DNA of 64,000 nucleotides from Palsa-1150 sp036490515 (GCA_036490515.1 DASXDU010000011.1:868001-932000), one strand, 5' to 3'. Counted from the first letter of the stretch, positions 44,741 to 55,647 are shown. Notes: generated by a model from the sequence alone, not told the origin. Numbers and translations: made by a program.

Positions 44741-46114
44741 GTGCCGGAGCTCGTCTGGAAAGGGAAGTCGGGGGCGAGCGGCGTGGCGCTCCGTCCCCAC
44801 CACCGGCTTCGCACCGACGAGATCCACGGCGAGCTCGCGGAGCTCCCGGGCGACTCGTTCGCCGACGACACTCCCTCGCCGCGCGGCCGCCTCGTCCACG
44901 GCGACGCCGAGGACGTCCTCCCCGCCCTTCTCCCGGAGCTCCGTGGGCGCGTCGCCCTCGTCTACCTCGATCCGCCCTTCGACACCGGCGGCTCGTTCGA
45001 CTACCTCGTGCGCGTCCCCGGCTCGGCCGACGACGCACCGCGCGTCGCCGTCCCCGCCTACCGCGACGCGCGCGGGCTCGACGCGTGGCTCTCGTGGTTC
45101 CACGGCATCGCGCAGCATCTTCGCGATCTGCTCGCGCCAGGTGGGAGCCTCTACGTGCACCTCGACGCGCACGCCGCGCACTACGCCAAGGTCCTCCTCG
45201 ACGAGGTCTTCGGCGCCGACGCCTTCCAGCGCGAGATCGTCTGGCGCATCGGCTGGGTGAGCGGCTTCAAGTCGCGCGCCCGCGCGTGGGTCCGCAACCA
45301 CGACACCATCCTCTTCTACGCGAAGGGCGGCAGGCCCTCGACGTTCCACAAGGAATACGTCCCCTACCCCGCCGGCTACGCGCGCCGCGACGGCACGCCG
45401 CCGAAGGGCCAGGGCTACCCCATCGACGACGTCTGGAACGGCAGCGAGATCGACCGCCTCGACAGCATCCAGATCGTGTCCTTCTCCGGCGAGAAGGTCG
45501 GCTACCCCACGCAGAAGAACGAGGCGCTCCTCTCGCGCATCGTCCGCGCCTCCTCGAACCCGGGCGACGTCGTGCTCGACTGCTGCGCGGGGTCGGGGAC
45601 CACCGCCGTCGTCGCATCGAAGCTGGGTCGCTGCTGGGTCGCGTGCGACGCGTCCCCGGTGGCCGTTCACGCCGCCCGCAAGCGGCTCCTCTCCTCGCCC
45701 GAGACGCCGTCGTTCCTCGTGCAGTCCGCGCGGCCCGAGACGTCTCCGGCGGCGCGCGAGGGCAAGGTCGGCGTGCGCGCGTCGTGGGACGGCGCCCGCG
45801 CCACGATCGAGCTGACGTCCTTCCAGCCGGCGCGGCGCCGCGGCCAGGTCGATCACTGGTCGCAGTGGATCGACGCGTGGTGCGTCGACTGGGAGCACGC
45901 CGACGGCGCGCTCCGGGCCAGCACCTACGTGAGGCGGTCACGCGCCGGCGAGCTCTTGCTCGAGGCGGCGCACGACTACGACGGCGCGGTCCCTCGGGAG
46001 GCGCGCGTGAAGATCTTCGACGTCCTCGGCGGAACGGCCGTCCGGGCGGTCGCGTGGGAAAAAGAGCGGGGCGCGAAGGACGCCCCTCGACGGCGGCGCC
46101 CTCCGGACCCCTGA
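44741..46114 (+). CDS. Site-specific DNA methyltransferase, orphan
   Basis: A 457-aa beta-class N4/N6 amino-methyltransferase. The catalytic DPPF lies in 'VYLDPPFDTGGSFDY'. The SAM motif is 'VLDCCAGSGTTAVVASKLGR' near the end of the core, the order typical of beta-type enzymes. A ~110-residue C-terminal extension may help target recognition. The GTG start has TACGTT 8 nt upstream. No restriction gene adjoins it, so it may be a regulatory or housekeeping methylase. The specificity cannot be read. Confidence 0.88.
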   Translation: MPELVWKGKSGASGVALRPHHRLRTDEIHGELAELPGDSFADDTPSPRGRLVHGDAEDVLPALLPELRGRVALVYLDPPFDTGGSFDYLVRVPGSADDAPRVAVPAYRDARGLDAWLSWFHGIAQHLRDLLAPGGSLYVHLDAHAAHYAKVLLDEVFGADAFQREIVWRIGWVSGFKSRARAWVRNHDTILFYAKGGRPSTFHKEYVPYPAGYARRDGTPPKGQGYPIDDVWNGSEIDRLDSIQIVSFSGEKVGYPTQKNEALLSRIVRASSNPGDVVLDCCAGSGTTAVVASKLGRCWVACDASPVAVHAARKRLLSSPETPSFLVQSARPETSPAAREGKVGVRASWDGARATIELTSFQPARRRGQVDHWSQWIDAWCVDWEHADGALRASTYVRRSRAGELLLEAAHDYDGAVPREARVKIFDVLGGTAVRAVAWEKERGAKDAPRRRRPPDP

Positions 46115-46249
46115 TGTGGCGGACGACTGCGAAACGGCGTGCCCAGACGAGCACCGCGCCGCAGTCCGCCCTATCCTGGCCCCGGACCGCGCGCCGACCA
46201 CGTAAGGGCGATGGTGGAGGGGACGCCCGTGCCGTGACTCGTGCCGGAG

Positions 46250-46272
46250 CTACTGCCCGATGTACGAACCGA
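46250..46272. repeat. Left copy of a 23-bp direct repeat
   Basis: This matches 47878-47900 at 22 of 23 positions (18 in a row). On the minus strand it still reads like the end of the sigma factor: Gly-Ser-Tyr-Ile-Gly-Gln-stop. The ATG of the ligase gene lies inside it. The pair brackets 1.6 kb containing only that gene. Confidence 0.85.
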
Positions 46273-47780
46273 AGGCCACCAGCGTGATTCGCCCGGTATA
46301 CGAATGGGCAAAGCGAGAGCCGCAGAAGACGGCGCTGGTCTGGAGCGGAAACGCAGTCAGCTACGGTCGTCTCGCGCGAGGGATCGAGGCCGTGCGACGT
46401 TCCGTGGGAGAGCTCGGCCTGCCCATCGGCAGCACGGCCCTCGTGGTCACCAAGACGCTGCTGGATTGCTGGACCGTGGGCATGGCGCTCCGCGCACTCG
46501 GTCTGCATACGGCCGACGTCGCGTCGATCGACGCCGCACCCGCGCTGGGGCTGCGAAACGTCAGCTGCGTCGTCGCCGATCCGGCCTCGTGGCAGCGAAG
46601 CGTCGTGAAGGCGAGCCCGTGGCCCGGCGCGCGAACCGTCCGCCTGCCTGCGTCGATCTACGCGGGTATTCCCGCTGGGCCGACGCCCGACCTTCCGATG
46701 GACACGCCACCCCAGGGAGGAAACATCCTCTACACCTCGGGCACGACGGGAGCCCACAAGAAGCTCCTCTTGAGCGGCGAGGACGAAGCACGGCGGAGCG
46801 CAAATCGGGCTGCCGTGTACCGGCTCGGCCCCGAGACGGTGTGGCACGTGGCGTATCTGCGCCCGTGGACGGCCGTTGGATTCAAGATGCCGCTGGCCGT
46901 CTGGCACGCGGGCGGCTGCGTCGTCTTCGATCAACGCAGCCGATGGGCCGAGCACTTCGTCGCGCTCGGCACGACCAACGCGCTGCTGGTGGTCTCCATG
47001 GTGAATGAGCTGCTCGACGCGCACGAGAGACTCGGACGCCCCAAGGGGGACTGGCAGCTGATCGTGACGTCGGGGTTTCTGCCTGCGGCGACGGCGCGGC
47101 GGGTGTCGAGCACGCTGACGGACAAGCTCGAGATTTGCTACGGCTCGACGGAGCTATGCGGGCCCGCTCTCCGCACGATCGTCGCAGCGATGGATGACGT
47201 GCACTGGCTCTCGCCATGCGAGGGGTATGCTCTGGAGATCGTCGATGAACAGGGCGCGGCTTGCCCCACGGGTACGGAGGGCCATCTTCGCGTGCGCCTC
47301 GGAGAGCTCGACTACGGCAGCTACCTCGACGACGCGGAGACCAGCCGGACGGTGTTTCGAGATGGCTGGTTCTATCCTGGCGACATGGCCGTGCGGCGCG
47401 CCGACGGGAAGATACGGGTGCTGGGGCGCAGCGCCGACGTACTGAATGTTCGTGGCCACAAGCACGCGGTCGCGCCCATCGAGCACGCCATCGAGGAGAT
47501 CATGGGAGGCAAGACGGTGTGTCTGTTCTCGGGCATCAACTCGGTTGGACAGGACGAGCTCGTGGTGGCCGTAGAGTCCGAACAGCCAATCGAGCCGCTG
47601 GCGCTTCGCGAGGTGGCACACCGCTTCGCGTCATTCGAGAACGTGCGCGTCGCCGTGCTCAGGGAGTTTCCACGGACGCAAACGGGTACGGCGAAGGTCG
47701 ACCGGAACGCGCTGCGCAAGCGGCTGTTTGCCCAGGACACGGCGGTCCACGGGCCCGGAGTGCCGGGAACCCCGACATGA
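46260..47780 (+). CDS. Adenylate-forming acyl-CoA synthetase/ligase
   Basis: A 506-aa AMP-binding enzyme. Core motifs: 'ILYTSGTTGAHKKLLL' (A3), 'CYGSTELCG' (A5), 'GWFYPGDMAVRRADGKIRVL' (A7/A8) and the final lysine region 'RTQTGTAKVDRNALRK'. The substrate is unknown. The start codon lies inside the left 23-bp repeat. Hand counts of two 60-bp stretches give about 63-67% GC against about 70-73% in the flanking methyltransferase and sigma genes, which fits recent arrival. A TATCCT hexamer lies at 46171-46176. Confidence 0.85.
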   Translation: MYEPKATSVIRPVYEWAKREPQKTALVWSGNAVSYGRLARGIEAVRRSVGELGLPIGSTALVVTKTLLDCWTVGMALRALGLHTADVASIDAAPALGLRNVSCVVADPASWQRSVVKASPWPGARTVRLPASIYAGIPAGPTPDLPMDTPPQGGNILYTSGTTGAHKKLLLSGEDEARRSANRAAVYRLGPETVWHVAYLRPWTAVGFKMPLAVWHAGGCVVFDQRSRWAEHFVALGTTNALLVVSMVNELLDAHERLGRPKGDWQLIVTSGFLPAATARRVSSTLTDKLEICYGSTELCGPALRTIVAAMDDVHWLSPCEGYALEIVDEQGAACPTGTEGHLRVRLGELDYGSYLDDAETSRTVFRDGWFYPGDMAVRRADGKIRVLGRSADVLNVRGHKHAVAPIEHAIEEIMGGKTVCLFSGINSVGQDELVVAVESEQPIEPLALREVAHRFASFENVRVAVLREFPRTQTGTAKVDRNALRKRLFAQDTAVHGPGVPGTPT

Positions 47781-47850
47781 CCGCGCCGCGCCCCGTGAGG
47801 GCTCGCGAAACGAGCGTCGCGCAGGGCTCGAGCTGTGAAGGAGACGGGGC

Positions 47851-47876
47851 CCGGCGAGCGGCTTTGCGCCCGCCGG
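47851..47876. terminator. Hairpin between convergent genes
   Basis: CCGGCG (47851-47856) pairs with CGCCGG (47871-47876), and an inner GGC/GCC pair closes a TTTGC loop. It touches the stop codon of the sigma factor gene and lies after the ligase gene. No U-tract follows, so it may act as a bidirectional, Rho-assisted stop. Confidence 0.4.
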
Positions 47877-47877
47877 T

Positions 47878-47900
47878 CTACCGCCCGATGTACGAACCGA
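47878..47900. repeat. Right copy of the 23-bp direct repeat, in the sigma gene 3' end
   Basis: The copy covers the last seven codons and the stop of the sigma factor gene (minus strand), reading Gly-Ser-Tyr-Ile-Gly-Arg-stop. Together with 46250-46272 it forms a direct repeat flanking the ligase gene. Confidence 0.85.
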
Positions 47901-49254
47901 GCTCGCGCTCTTCGGAGACCTGGCGGAGCTTCTTGAGGGCCCCCGCCTCGATCTGACGGACGCGCTCGCGCGAGAGGTTGAAGGACTTCCCTACCTCCTC
48001 GAGCGTGTGGCCGGGGCCGCCATCCATGCCGAACCGCAGCTTGAGGAGCTGCTGCTCGCGCGGAGACAGCAGCTCGAGGAGCTGGCGCGTCTGCTTCTGC
48101 ATGCGGTCTTCCGCGAGCTGCTCGTCGGGCGCGGGGGAGCGCGGGTCGGCCACGAGGTCGCCGAGCTGCCCGCCGTCGCCCTCGTCGCCGAGGGGAGCCT
48201 CGAGCCGCAGCGGCTCGCGAACGAGCCCGCGGATCGCGCGCACCTTGTCGAGCGGCAGGCCGCTCTCCTTCGAGAGCTGCTCGTCGCTCGGGTCGCGGAA
48301 GCCCTGCTGGGCGAGCGCGCGCTTCACCCGCTCGAGCTTGTGACGGCTCTCGAGCAGGTGCACCGGGACGCGGATCGTCTTGCTCTGGTCGGCGATGGCG
48401 CGCGCCATGGCCTGGCGCACCCACCACGCGGCGTACGTGGAGAAGCGGTGGCCACGGCGCCAGTCGAACTTCTCGACGGCGCGGATGAGGCCGAGCTGCC
48501 CCTCCTGCACGAGGTCGTGCATGTCGAGGCCCTGGCCGACGAAGCGGCGGGCGTACGTCACGACGAGCCCGAAGTTGGCCCCCACGAACTCGTGCTGGGC
48601 GCGCGAGGCCTCGTTCATGCCGCGGAGGAACCCGCGGCGCGAGCGGTCGTCCGCGCCGCGACCGCGCGCGTCCTTGGCGAGCGCGGAGAGGACGTGACGC
48701 TCGAAGCGGCCCTCGGCCAGCTCGAGCGCGACCCGCATGCGGCGGCGACGGCGGCGCTCGCGCGTCGTCTCGTCGCGCGTGGGGCGGAGCGAAAGGGCAG
48801 CCGCGCTGGCGGCGTGGTCGAGGAGCTTGGCGACCTTCTCGCCGCCGTGCGGGGTGTCGGCGTCCTCCTCCGCGTTGCGGAGCAGCGTGGACGGCACGGC
48901 TCGGCCCGAGCGCACCTCTTCGGCCAGCGCGCGGAACGCACCCGCCGACGCGGGGGCCGTGAGCAGGGAGAAGATGGCGTCGCGCTCGCCGCACTCGATG
49001 CGGCGAGACAAGTCCACCTCTTCCTCGTGCGTCAGCACGCGGCGGCGCGGCGGCCGGCCGGGGGCCGCCGGAACGCGAGCGGAGGGCGGAAGAGCGTCGT
49101 TCGCCACCTTGGCGGCGGCGACCGGCTCGAGCGCGAGGGGGCGACGGAGATCCTCTCGCTGGGAGGCGAGGGCAGTGGTGGGTACGTTCACGGTCTTCTT
49201 GGGGGTTGCGATGCCCGTGAGGGCGTTAGGGTCGCTCGGTTCGGTTGGCAACAC
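47878..49254 (-). CDS. RpoD-like sigma-70 family factor
   Basis: A 458-aa factor. The N-terminal ~75 residues are Pro/Ala-rich. Region 1.2-like 'VLTHEEEVDLSRRIECGERD' precedes a long helical Arg/Ala block (~95-205). Regions 2 ('DLVQEGQLGLIRAVEKFDW', 'FSTYAAWWVRQAMARAIA'), 3 and 4 ('HTLEEVGKSFNLSRERVRQI') are intact. The GTG at 49254 directly abuts TATGGC, so translation may really begin further in, for example at GTG 49191. Its last codons form one copy of the 23-bp repeat. Confidence 0.87.
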   Translation of the reverse strand: MLPTEPSDPNALTGIATPKKTVNVPTTALASQREDLRRPLALEPVAAAKVANDALPPSARVPAAPGRPPRRRVLTHEEEVDLSRRIECGERDAIFSLLTAPASAGAFRALAEEVRSGRAVPSTLLRNAEEDADTPHGGEKVAKLLDHAASAAALSLRPTRDETTRERRRRRRMRVALELAEGRFERHVLSALAKDARGRGADDRSRRGFLRGMNEASRAQHEFVGANFGLVVTYARRFVGQGLDMHDLVQEGQLGLIRAVEKFDWRRGHRFSTYAAWWVRQAMARAIADQSKTIRVPVHLLESRHKLERVKRALAQQGFRDPSDEQLSKESGLPLDKVRAIRGLVREPLRLEAPLGDEGDGGQLGDLVADPRSPAPDEQLAEDRMQKQTRQLLELLSPREQQLLKLRFGMDGGPGHTLEEVGKSFNLSRERVRQIEAGALKKLRQVSEERELGSYIGR

Positions 49255-49756
<502 letters not shown>

Positions 49757-51058
49757 TCAGCGGGGGGCTCGGCGGGTCACGATCATGTGGGCGTGGCCGT
49801 CCTTGTCGGGGTAGCCGTACCGGAACGGCAGATCCCGCGCGGGCTGGGACGCGAAGAGCTTCTTCAGGTCCTCGGCGTCGGCGTGGTCGGGGTCGCCGAA
49901 GGGCGACGGCCCGTCGAACGTGCCGAACGTGTCCTGCGTGAAGCCGGCGGGGCCCGCGATGCGCGGCGGGAGGCCGGTCGAGTCGCTCACCATCCAGTCC
50001 GTGTGAGCGACCAGCCAGCCGCGGATGACCTTGAAGTGCTCGTTCCAGAGGAGGTGCGTCGCGGCCTTGGTCATGGCGGCGACCTTCGGCCCGCGCGCGT
50101 CGAGGTAGGCGATGAGGCTGGGGTCGGCCGTGAGGTGCGCGTCGTCGAGGTTGAAGCTGACGTGGCGCAGGACCTGGACGGGGGCCGCCGTGTCGCCGGC
50201 CTTGCGGAAGCGGAGCTCGGCGTTCGCGAAGAGCGCGCGGCGCTCGCCCGGCTTCTTCGCGGCGTCGATGTCCGCCTGGGTCACGTACGCGAGCGTCCCG
50301 TCGGGCCGGAGGCGAAAGTAGCGCAGGCTCACCGGCTCTTCGCCGTGAACGACGAGCGCCGCCAGCGCGAAGAGGATCTCCCCCGGGAGCTCGGTGTGCG
50401 CTTCCTTGTCGAGGTTGTCCGTCCGCGAGTGCGCCTTCTCGAAGAGCCGCTCGAGGTGGGCGCGGTGCACCGCCAGCTCGTGCGCCAGCCGATCGGGGGC
50501 GAGCGTGTCGGCGGGGCGGATGTCGCCCGCTGGCTCGAGCGAGATCGTCGTGATCTCGGTCGCGTCGGGGAACGTCGCGAGCGCGCTCACGAGGTCTCCC
50601 CCGCCGAACGGGTAGACGACGACGCGCGGCAGGTCCTTCGGCCGGAGCGCGGCGATGAAGGGACGCGCGACGTCGACCCAGCCGCGGCGGTACTCGTCGT
50701 ACGCGTGGCCGAGCTCCTCGCAGTGGCGGGCGACGACCGCGCCGTCGAAGCGCCCAGGGACGTCCCCGCTGGCGCCGCACGCGGCGACGCGGAAGACGAC
50801 GCGCGCCGCGGGCAGGAAGTCGAGGCCGGCGAGCGGCGCCTCGGGCTGTGCGGGGCCCGGCGCAGGCGAGGCCACCGACGACGCGGCGGGCAGAGGCGCT
50901 GTCGCGACGGGAGCCGCGCTCGTGACCGCAGAGGGAGGCGCCGACGCGACGGCAGGCAGGCTCGCGCTCGGCGCGACGTCAGGCGCCTGGCCGCGGGCAC
51001 AGCCGACCGGCAGGGCGAGCAGGGTCGCGACGATCCACGCGAGACGGCCTGGGTTCAT
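49757..51058 (-). CDS. Hypothetical lipoprotein, 433 aa
   Basis: Signal peptide with lipobox LPVGC (Cys20), a ~55-residue Ala/Pro/Ser spacer, then a large globular part. Segments such as 'VVVYPFGGGDLVSALATFPD', 'EITTISLEPAGDIRP' and 'LGHAYDEYRRGWVDVARPF' look like a Rossmann-like alpha/beta fold. The later part has 'HLLWNEHFKVIRGWLVAHTD' and ends 'DGHAHMIVTRR'. I cannot name the family. It lies 9 bp after the permease gene, so they form an operon. Confidence 0.75.
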   Translation of the reverse strand: MNPGRLAWIVATLLALPVGCARGQAPDVAPSASLPAVASAPPSAVTSAAPVATAPLPAASSVASPAPGPAQPEAPLAGLDFLPAARVVFRVAACGASGDVPGRFDGAVVARHCEELGHAYDEYRRGWVDVARPFIAALRPKDLPRVVVYPFGGGDLVSALATFPDATEITTISLEPAGDIRPADTLAPDRLAHELAVHRAHLERLFEKAHSRTDNLDKEAHTELPGEILFALAALVVHGEEPVSLRYFRLRPDGTLAYVTQADIDAAKKPGERRALFANAELRFRKAGDTAAPVQVLRHVSFNLDDAHLTADPSLIAYLDARGPKVAAMTKAATHLLWNEHFKVIRGWLVAHTDWMVSDSTGLPPRIAGPAGFTQDTFGTFDGPSPFGDPDHADAEDLKKLFASQPARDLPFRYGYPDKDGHAHMIVTRRAPR

Positions 51059-51067
51059 CGGTCCTCT

Positions 51068-52408
51068 CTAAACCACGCTTCGCGACGTCCGTCGATTCCG
51101 GCGCGCACGGAACGCGAGGTAGACCGGCACGCCCGTCACGACGATCGCCAGGCCGACGAGCGCCTCGCGCGGGCTGGCCTCGCCGAAGGTGAGCACGTTC
51201 CAGAGCATCCACACGTTGACGCCGACGAAGAGGACCGGCACCCACGGGTAGCCCGGCACGCGAAAGGCGCGCGGCGCGTCGGGGCGGCGTAGGCGAAGCA
51301 CCACGACCGCGCCGACGGTGAGCGTGGAGAACGCGATGATGGCCGACATCGTGAAGCGAACGAGCTCGTCGAAGCGCCCGCTCATCAGGAGCACGATCGA
51401 GATGACGCCCTGGACGACGAGCGACACGACCGGCACGTGCGTGCGCTCGCTCACGCGCCCGAGCGACGCGAAGAAGAGGCCGTCGCTGGCCATCGCCTGG
51501 TAGATGCGCGGCCCGACGAGCACCGACGCCTGCAGGGAGCTGAGGACGCAGACGGCGACGAGCGGGCCCAGAACGGCCACCGCGGGCGCTCCCCCGAGCG
51601 ACGCGAGCGCGGCGCGCGCCGGTTCGTTCGCGACCGCGAGGTCCTGCAAGGGGAGCGCGCGCAGGTACGCCGCGTTGACGGCGAGGTAGAGCGCGACGCA
51701 GAGGGCCGTGCCGAGCGCGAGCGCCCTCCCGAGCGACCGCGTGGGGTCGCGCATCTCGCCGGCGACGTACGTCGCGGCGTTCCACCCGCTGTACGCGAAG
51801 AGGACGGGAATGAGCGCCGTCGCGATGCCGCCCGCGCGATCGCCCGGCGCGAAGAACGGCGTGAGGCCGCTCGGCGCGTCGTGGTGAACGAGCAGCGCGA
51901 GCGCGAGGAGCGCCGCGAAGACGACGAGCTTCACGAGCGAGAGGACGTTCTGCGTCCAGGAGCCGGGCCGCAGCCCGAGCGCGTTGACGACCGTGAGAAG
52001 CACGATCGCCGACGCGCCGATCGCCTTCGGCCCCCAGATCCCGCCGAGGCCCACGAGCGGCGCGACGGCCGCGCCGAAGCCCGCGGCGAGCGACGCGATC
52101 GACCCCGGGAACGCGATCCAGAAGCTCGTCCAGCCGCTGAGAAACCCGAGCGGCGGGCCGTACGCCTCGCGGAGGTACACGTACTCGCCGCCCGATCGCG
52201 GGAAGAGCCCTCCGAGCTCGCCGTTGCTCAGCGCGCCCGCGAGGGCCACCGCGCCGCCGAGGAGCCACGTCGCGAGGAACGCGGCGGGCGAGTGGACGAG
52301 CTTCGCCACGTCGCCGCTCACGAGGAAGATGCCCGCCCCGACGATGCTGCCGACGACGATGAGCGAGGCGTCGGCGATCCCCAGGCCGGCGGAGCGGTCT
52401 TCGTTCAT
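51068..52408 (-). CDS. APC-family amino acid permease
   Basis: A 446-aa transporter with about 12 hydrophobic spans. The first span carries the substrate-binding glycine turn 'IVGSIVGAGIFLVSG'. 'LSNGELGGLFPRSGGEYVYL' and 'FAYSGWNAATYVAGEMRDPTRSL' (in part) are classical APC signatures. It imports or exchanges an amino acid of unknown type. Ends 9 bp before the lipoprotein gene. Confidence 0.92.
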   Translation of the reverse strand: MNEDRSAGLGIADASLIVVGSIVGAGIFLVSGDVAKLVHSPAAFLATWLLGGAVALAGALSNGELGGLFPRSGGEYVYLREAYGPPLGFLSGWTSFWIAFPGSIASLAAGFGAAVAPLVGLGGIWGPKAIGASAIVLLTVVNALGLRPGSWTQNVLSLVKLVVFAALLALALLVHHDAPSGLTPFFAPGDRAGGIATALIPVLFAYSGWNAATYVAGEMRDPTRSLGRALALGTALCVALYLAVNAAYLRALPLQDLAVANEPARAALASLGGAPAVAVLGPLVAVCVLSSLQASVLVGPRIYQAMASDGLFFASLGRVSERTHVPVVSLVVQGVISIVLLMSGRFDELVRFTMSAIIAFSTLTVGAVVVLRLRRPDAPRAFRVPGYPWVPVLFVGVNVWMLWNVLTFGEASPREALVGLAIVVTGVPVYLAFRARRNRRTSRSVV

Positions 52409-52432
52409 GAGGCGACGACGCTCAATACCACC

Positions 52433-53008
52433 TTACGGTGCGGCGGAACGGGACGGCGCGCGGGGACGGGCGAGCCTGCGGGCGATCGCCGGACCGAAGA
52501 AGGTCCCCGCGAGCAGCACGGCGACGCACGCGTCGATCGCGGCGCCCACCGACGCGCGGAGCTCCCCCGCGGCGAAGCCCACGCCGACGAGGAGCGCGAC
52601 CTCGAGGGCGCCCGCGACGACGTCGACCGCGAGGAAGCGCACGAACGGATAGCGCGCGTGCCCGACGGCGAAGTACACGAAGCCCCGCAGGCCGACGAGG
52701 AAGCGCGCGACGACGACCGCGCGCAGCGCGCTCCGCGCGACGACGGCCTCGCCCCAGAGGCGCCACCGGTCGGGCACGATGCGGCGGCCGATGCGCGTGC
52801 GCAGGAGGCGCGCGAGGAGGAGCCGCCCGACGAGGTAGGCCGTCACGTCGCCTGCGACGACCGCGAGCAGCGCCGGCGCGAGGGCGCCCGCGAGGGACAC
52901 GTCCCCGCGGCGAGCCGCGTAGCCCGCAGCGAGGAGCGCCGCCTCCTCCGGAACCGGGAGGAACGCGGTGCTCAGCGTCGCGAGGAAGATCGCCTCGGGG
53001 AGGCGCAC
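52433..53008 (-). CDS. DedA-family membrane protein
   Basis: A 191-aa protein from GTG 53008 with four to five hydrophobic stretches. The DedA signature is visible: 'STAFLPVPEEAALLAAGY' near the N-terminus and 'VVVARFLVGLRGFVYFAVG' (R and G conserved) in the middle. DedA proteins affect membrane lipid transport and stress. It starts 4 bp after the zinc-ribbon gene. Confidence 0.85.
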   Translation of the reverse strand: MRLPEAIFLATLSTAFLPVPEEAALLAAGYAARRGDVSLAGALAPALLAVVAGDVTAYLVGRLLLARLLRTRIGRRIVPDRWRLWGEAVVARSALRAVVVARFLVGLRGFVYFAVGHARYPFVRFLAVDVVAGALEVALLVGVGFAAGELRASVGAAIDACVAVLLAGTFFGPAIARRLARPRAPSRSAAP

Positions 53009-53012
53009 CGGC

Positions 53013-53156
53013 TCAGCGTAACGCGAGCCGCAGGAAGCGCGCCGCGCAGACCTCGCAACGGAACGGGTAGAAGCCTATCCACGAGAGGACGCGCTCGAGC
53101 CCCCGCCTCGCTGAGCGCCGCGTCTCTTCACTGCTGCATCGCGGGCACCGGTGCAT
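53013..53156 (-). CDS. Zinc-ribbon microprotein, 47 aa
   Basis: ATG 53156 opens 47 codons: 'MHRCPRCSSEETRRSARRG', a hydrophobic middle 'LERVLSWIGFYPF', then 'RCEVCAARFLRLALR'. The two CxxC knuckles predict one bound zinc. The gene lies 4 bp before the dedA-like gene on the same strand and so is likely co-translated. It is too short for a 60-residue cutoff, but the paired CxxC motifs and tight linkage support it. Confidence 0.72.
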   Translation of the reverse strand: MHRCPRCSSEETRRSARRGLERVLSWIGFYPFRCEVCAARFLRLALR

Positions 53157-53215
53157 GGCTGACGTTGCGGTAGCACGCACCACGCCACGCGGCCCGTCAC
53201 AGAACGGGCGACATC

Positions 53216-53246
53216 CCTGAATTTCAGGCGAACACGGCCCTATGAT
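53216..53246 (+). promoter_or_regulatory. Promoter with palindrome at -35 for the hydratase/CoA-ligase operon
   Basis: TATGAT (53241-53246), a near-consensus -10, ends 8 nt before the ATG at 53255. The perfect palindrome CCTGAA-T-TTCAGG (53216-53228) covers the expected -35 position. This is a likely operator for a repressor or activator of the operon. Confidence 0.6.
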
Positions 53247-53254
53247 GCAGGCCC

Positions 53255-54049
53255 ATGAGCGCCGAGACGAACACCATCACCACCGAGATCCGCGGGCACG
53301 TGCTGCTCGTCGGGTTCAACCGTCCAGCCAAGCTCAATTCGTTCACCCTCGAGATGCTCGGCGCGCTGGGCGAGGCGTACACGCGCTTCGAGGACGATCC
53401 GGCGCTCCGCTGCGCGCTCGTCTTCGCGCACGGCAAGGATTTCACCGCGGGGCTCGATCTCGCGAACGTCGCGCCGCGCGTCGCCGCGGGCGAGGCCCTG
53501 TGGCCCGAGAAGGGCGTGGACCCGTGGGGCATCGAGGAGCGCGCGCGCCCGCGTACCAAGCCCGTCGTCGTCGCGATGCAGGGCCGCGCCTACACGCTCG
53601 GCATCGAGCTCGCGCTCGCCAGCGACGTCCGCCTCTGCTCGGACGACGCGAGCTTCGCGCAGCTCGAGATCGCGCGGGGCATCTTTCCCTTCGGCGGGGC
53701 CACGTTCCGCGCGCCCGCGCAGCTCGGCTGGGGCAACGCGATGCGCTTCCTCCTCACGGCCGAGCCGTTCGGCGCGGCCGAGGCGCTCCGCATCGGCCTC
53801 GTCCAGGAGGTGACCACGCGCGAGGCCCTCCTCGACCGCGCCGTCGCGATCGCCGAGCGCATCGCCGCCCAGGCCCCGCTCGGCGTGCGCGCCACGCTCG
53901 AGAGCGCCCGCGTCGCGCGACGGGACGGTGACGTCGCGGCATCGAAGCTGCTGCGGGCCGAGATCACGAAGCTCATGGCGACCGACGACGCACGCGAAGG
54001 CCTCCAGTCGTTCCTCGAGCGGCGCGCCGGCCGCTTCACGGGGAAGTGA
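53255..54049 (+). CDS. Enoyl-CoA hydratase family protein
   Basis: A 264-aa crotonase-fold enzyme. 'FAHGKDFTAGLDLANV' and 'MQGRAYTLGIELALASDV' form the oxyanion hole. The second has Arg-Ala-Tyr-Thr where most have Gly-Ala-Ala-x-Gly. It ends 1 bp before the CoA ligase start, so it is the first gene of a catabolic operon with the ligase and hydrolase. Substrate unknown, perhaps an aromatic or alicyclic acyl-CoA. Confidence 0.9.
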   Translation: MSAETNTITTEIRGHVLLVGFNRPAKLNSFTLEMLGALGEAYTRFEDDPALRCALVFAHGKDFTAGLDLANVAPRVAAGEALWPEKGVDPWGIEERARPRTKPVVVAMQGRAYTLGIELALASDVRLCSDDASFAQLEIARGIFPFGGATFRAPAQLGWGNAMRFLLTAEPFGAAEALRIGLVQEVTTREALLDRAVAIAERIAAQAPLGVRATLESARVARRDGDVAASKLLRAEITKLMATDDAREGLQSFLERRAGRFTGK

Positions 54050-54050
54050 C

Positions 54051-55616
<1,566 letters not shown>

Positions 55617-55647
55617 CGGCGCGTTCGCCTTCACGGGGGCGAGCGAG

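Noticed and set aside
46250..47900. Insertion sequence with the ligase as passenger
   Set aside because: The flanking repeats are direct, not inverted; no transposase is present.
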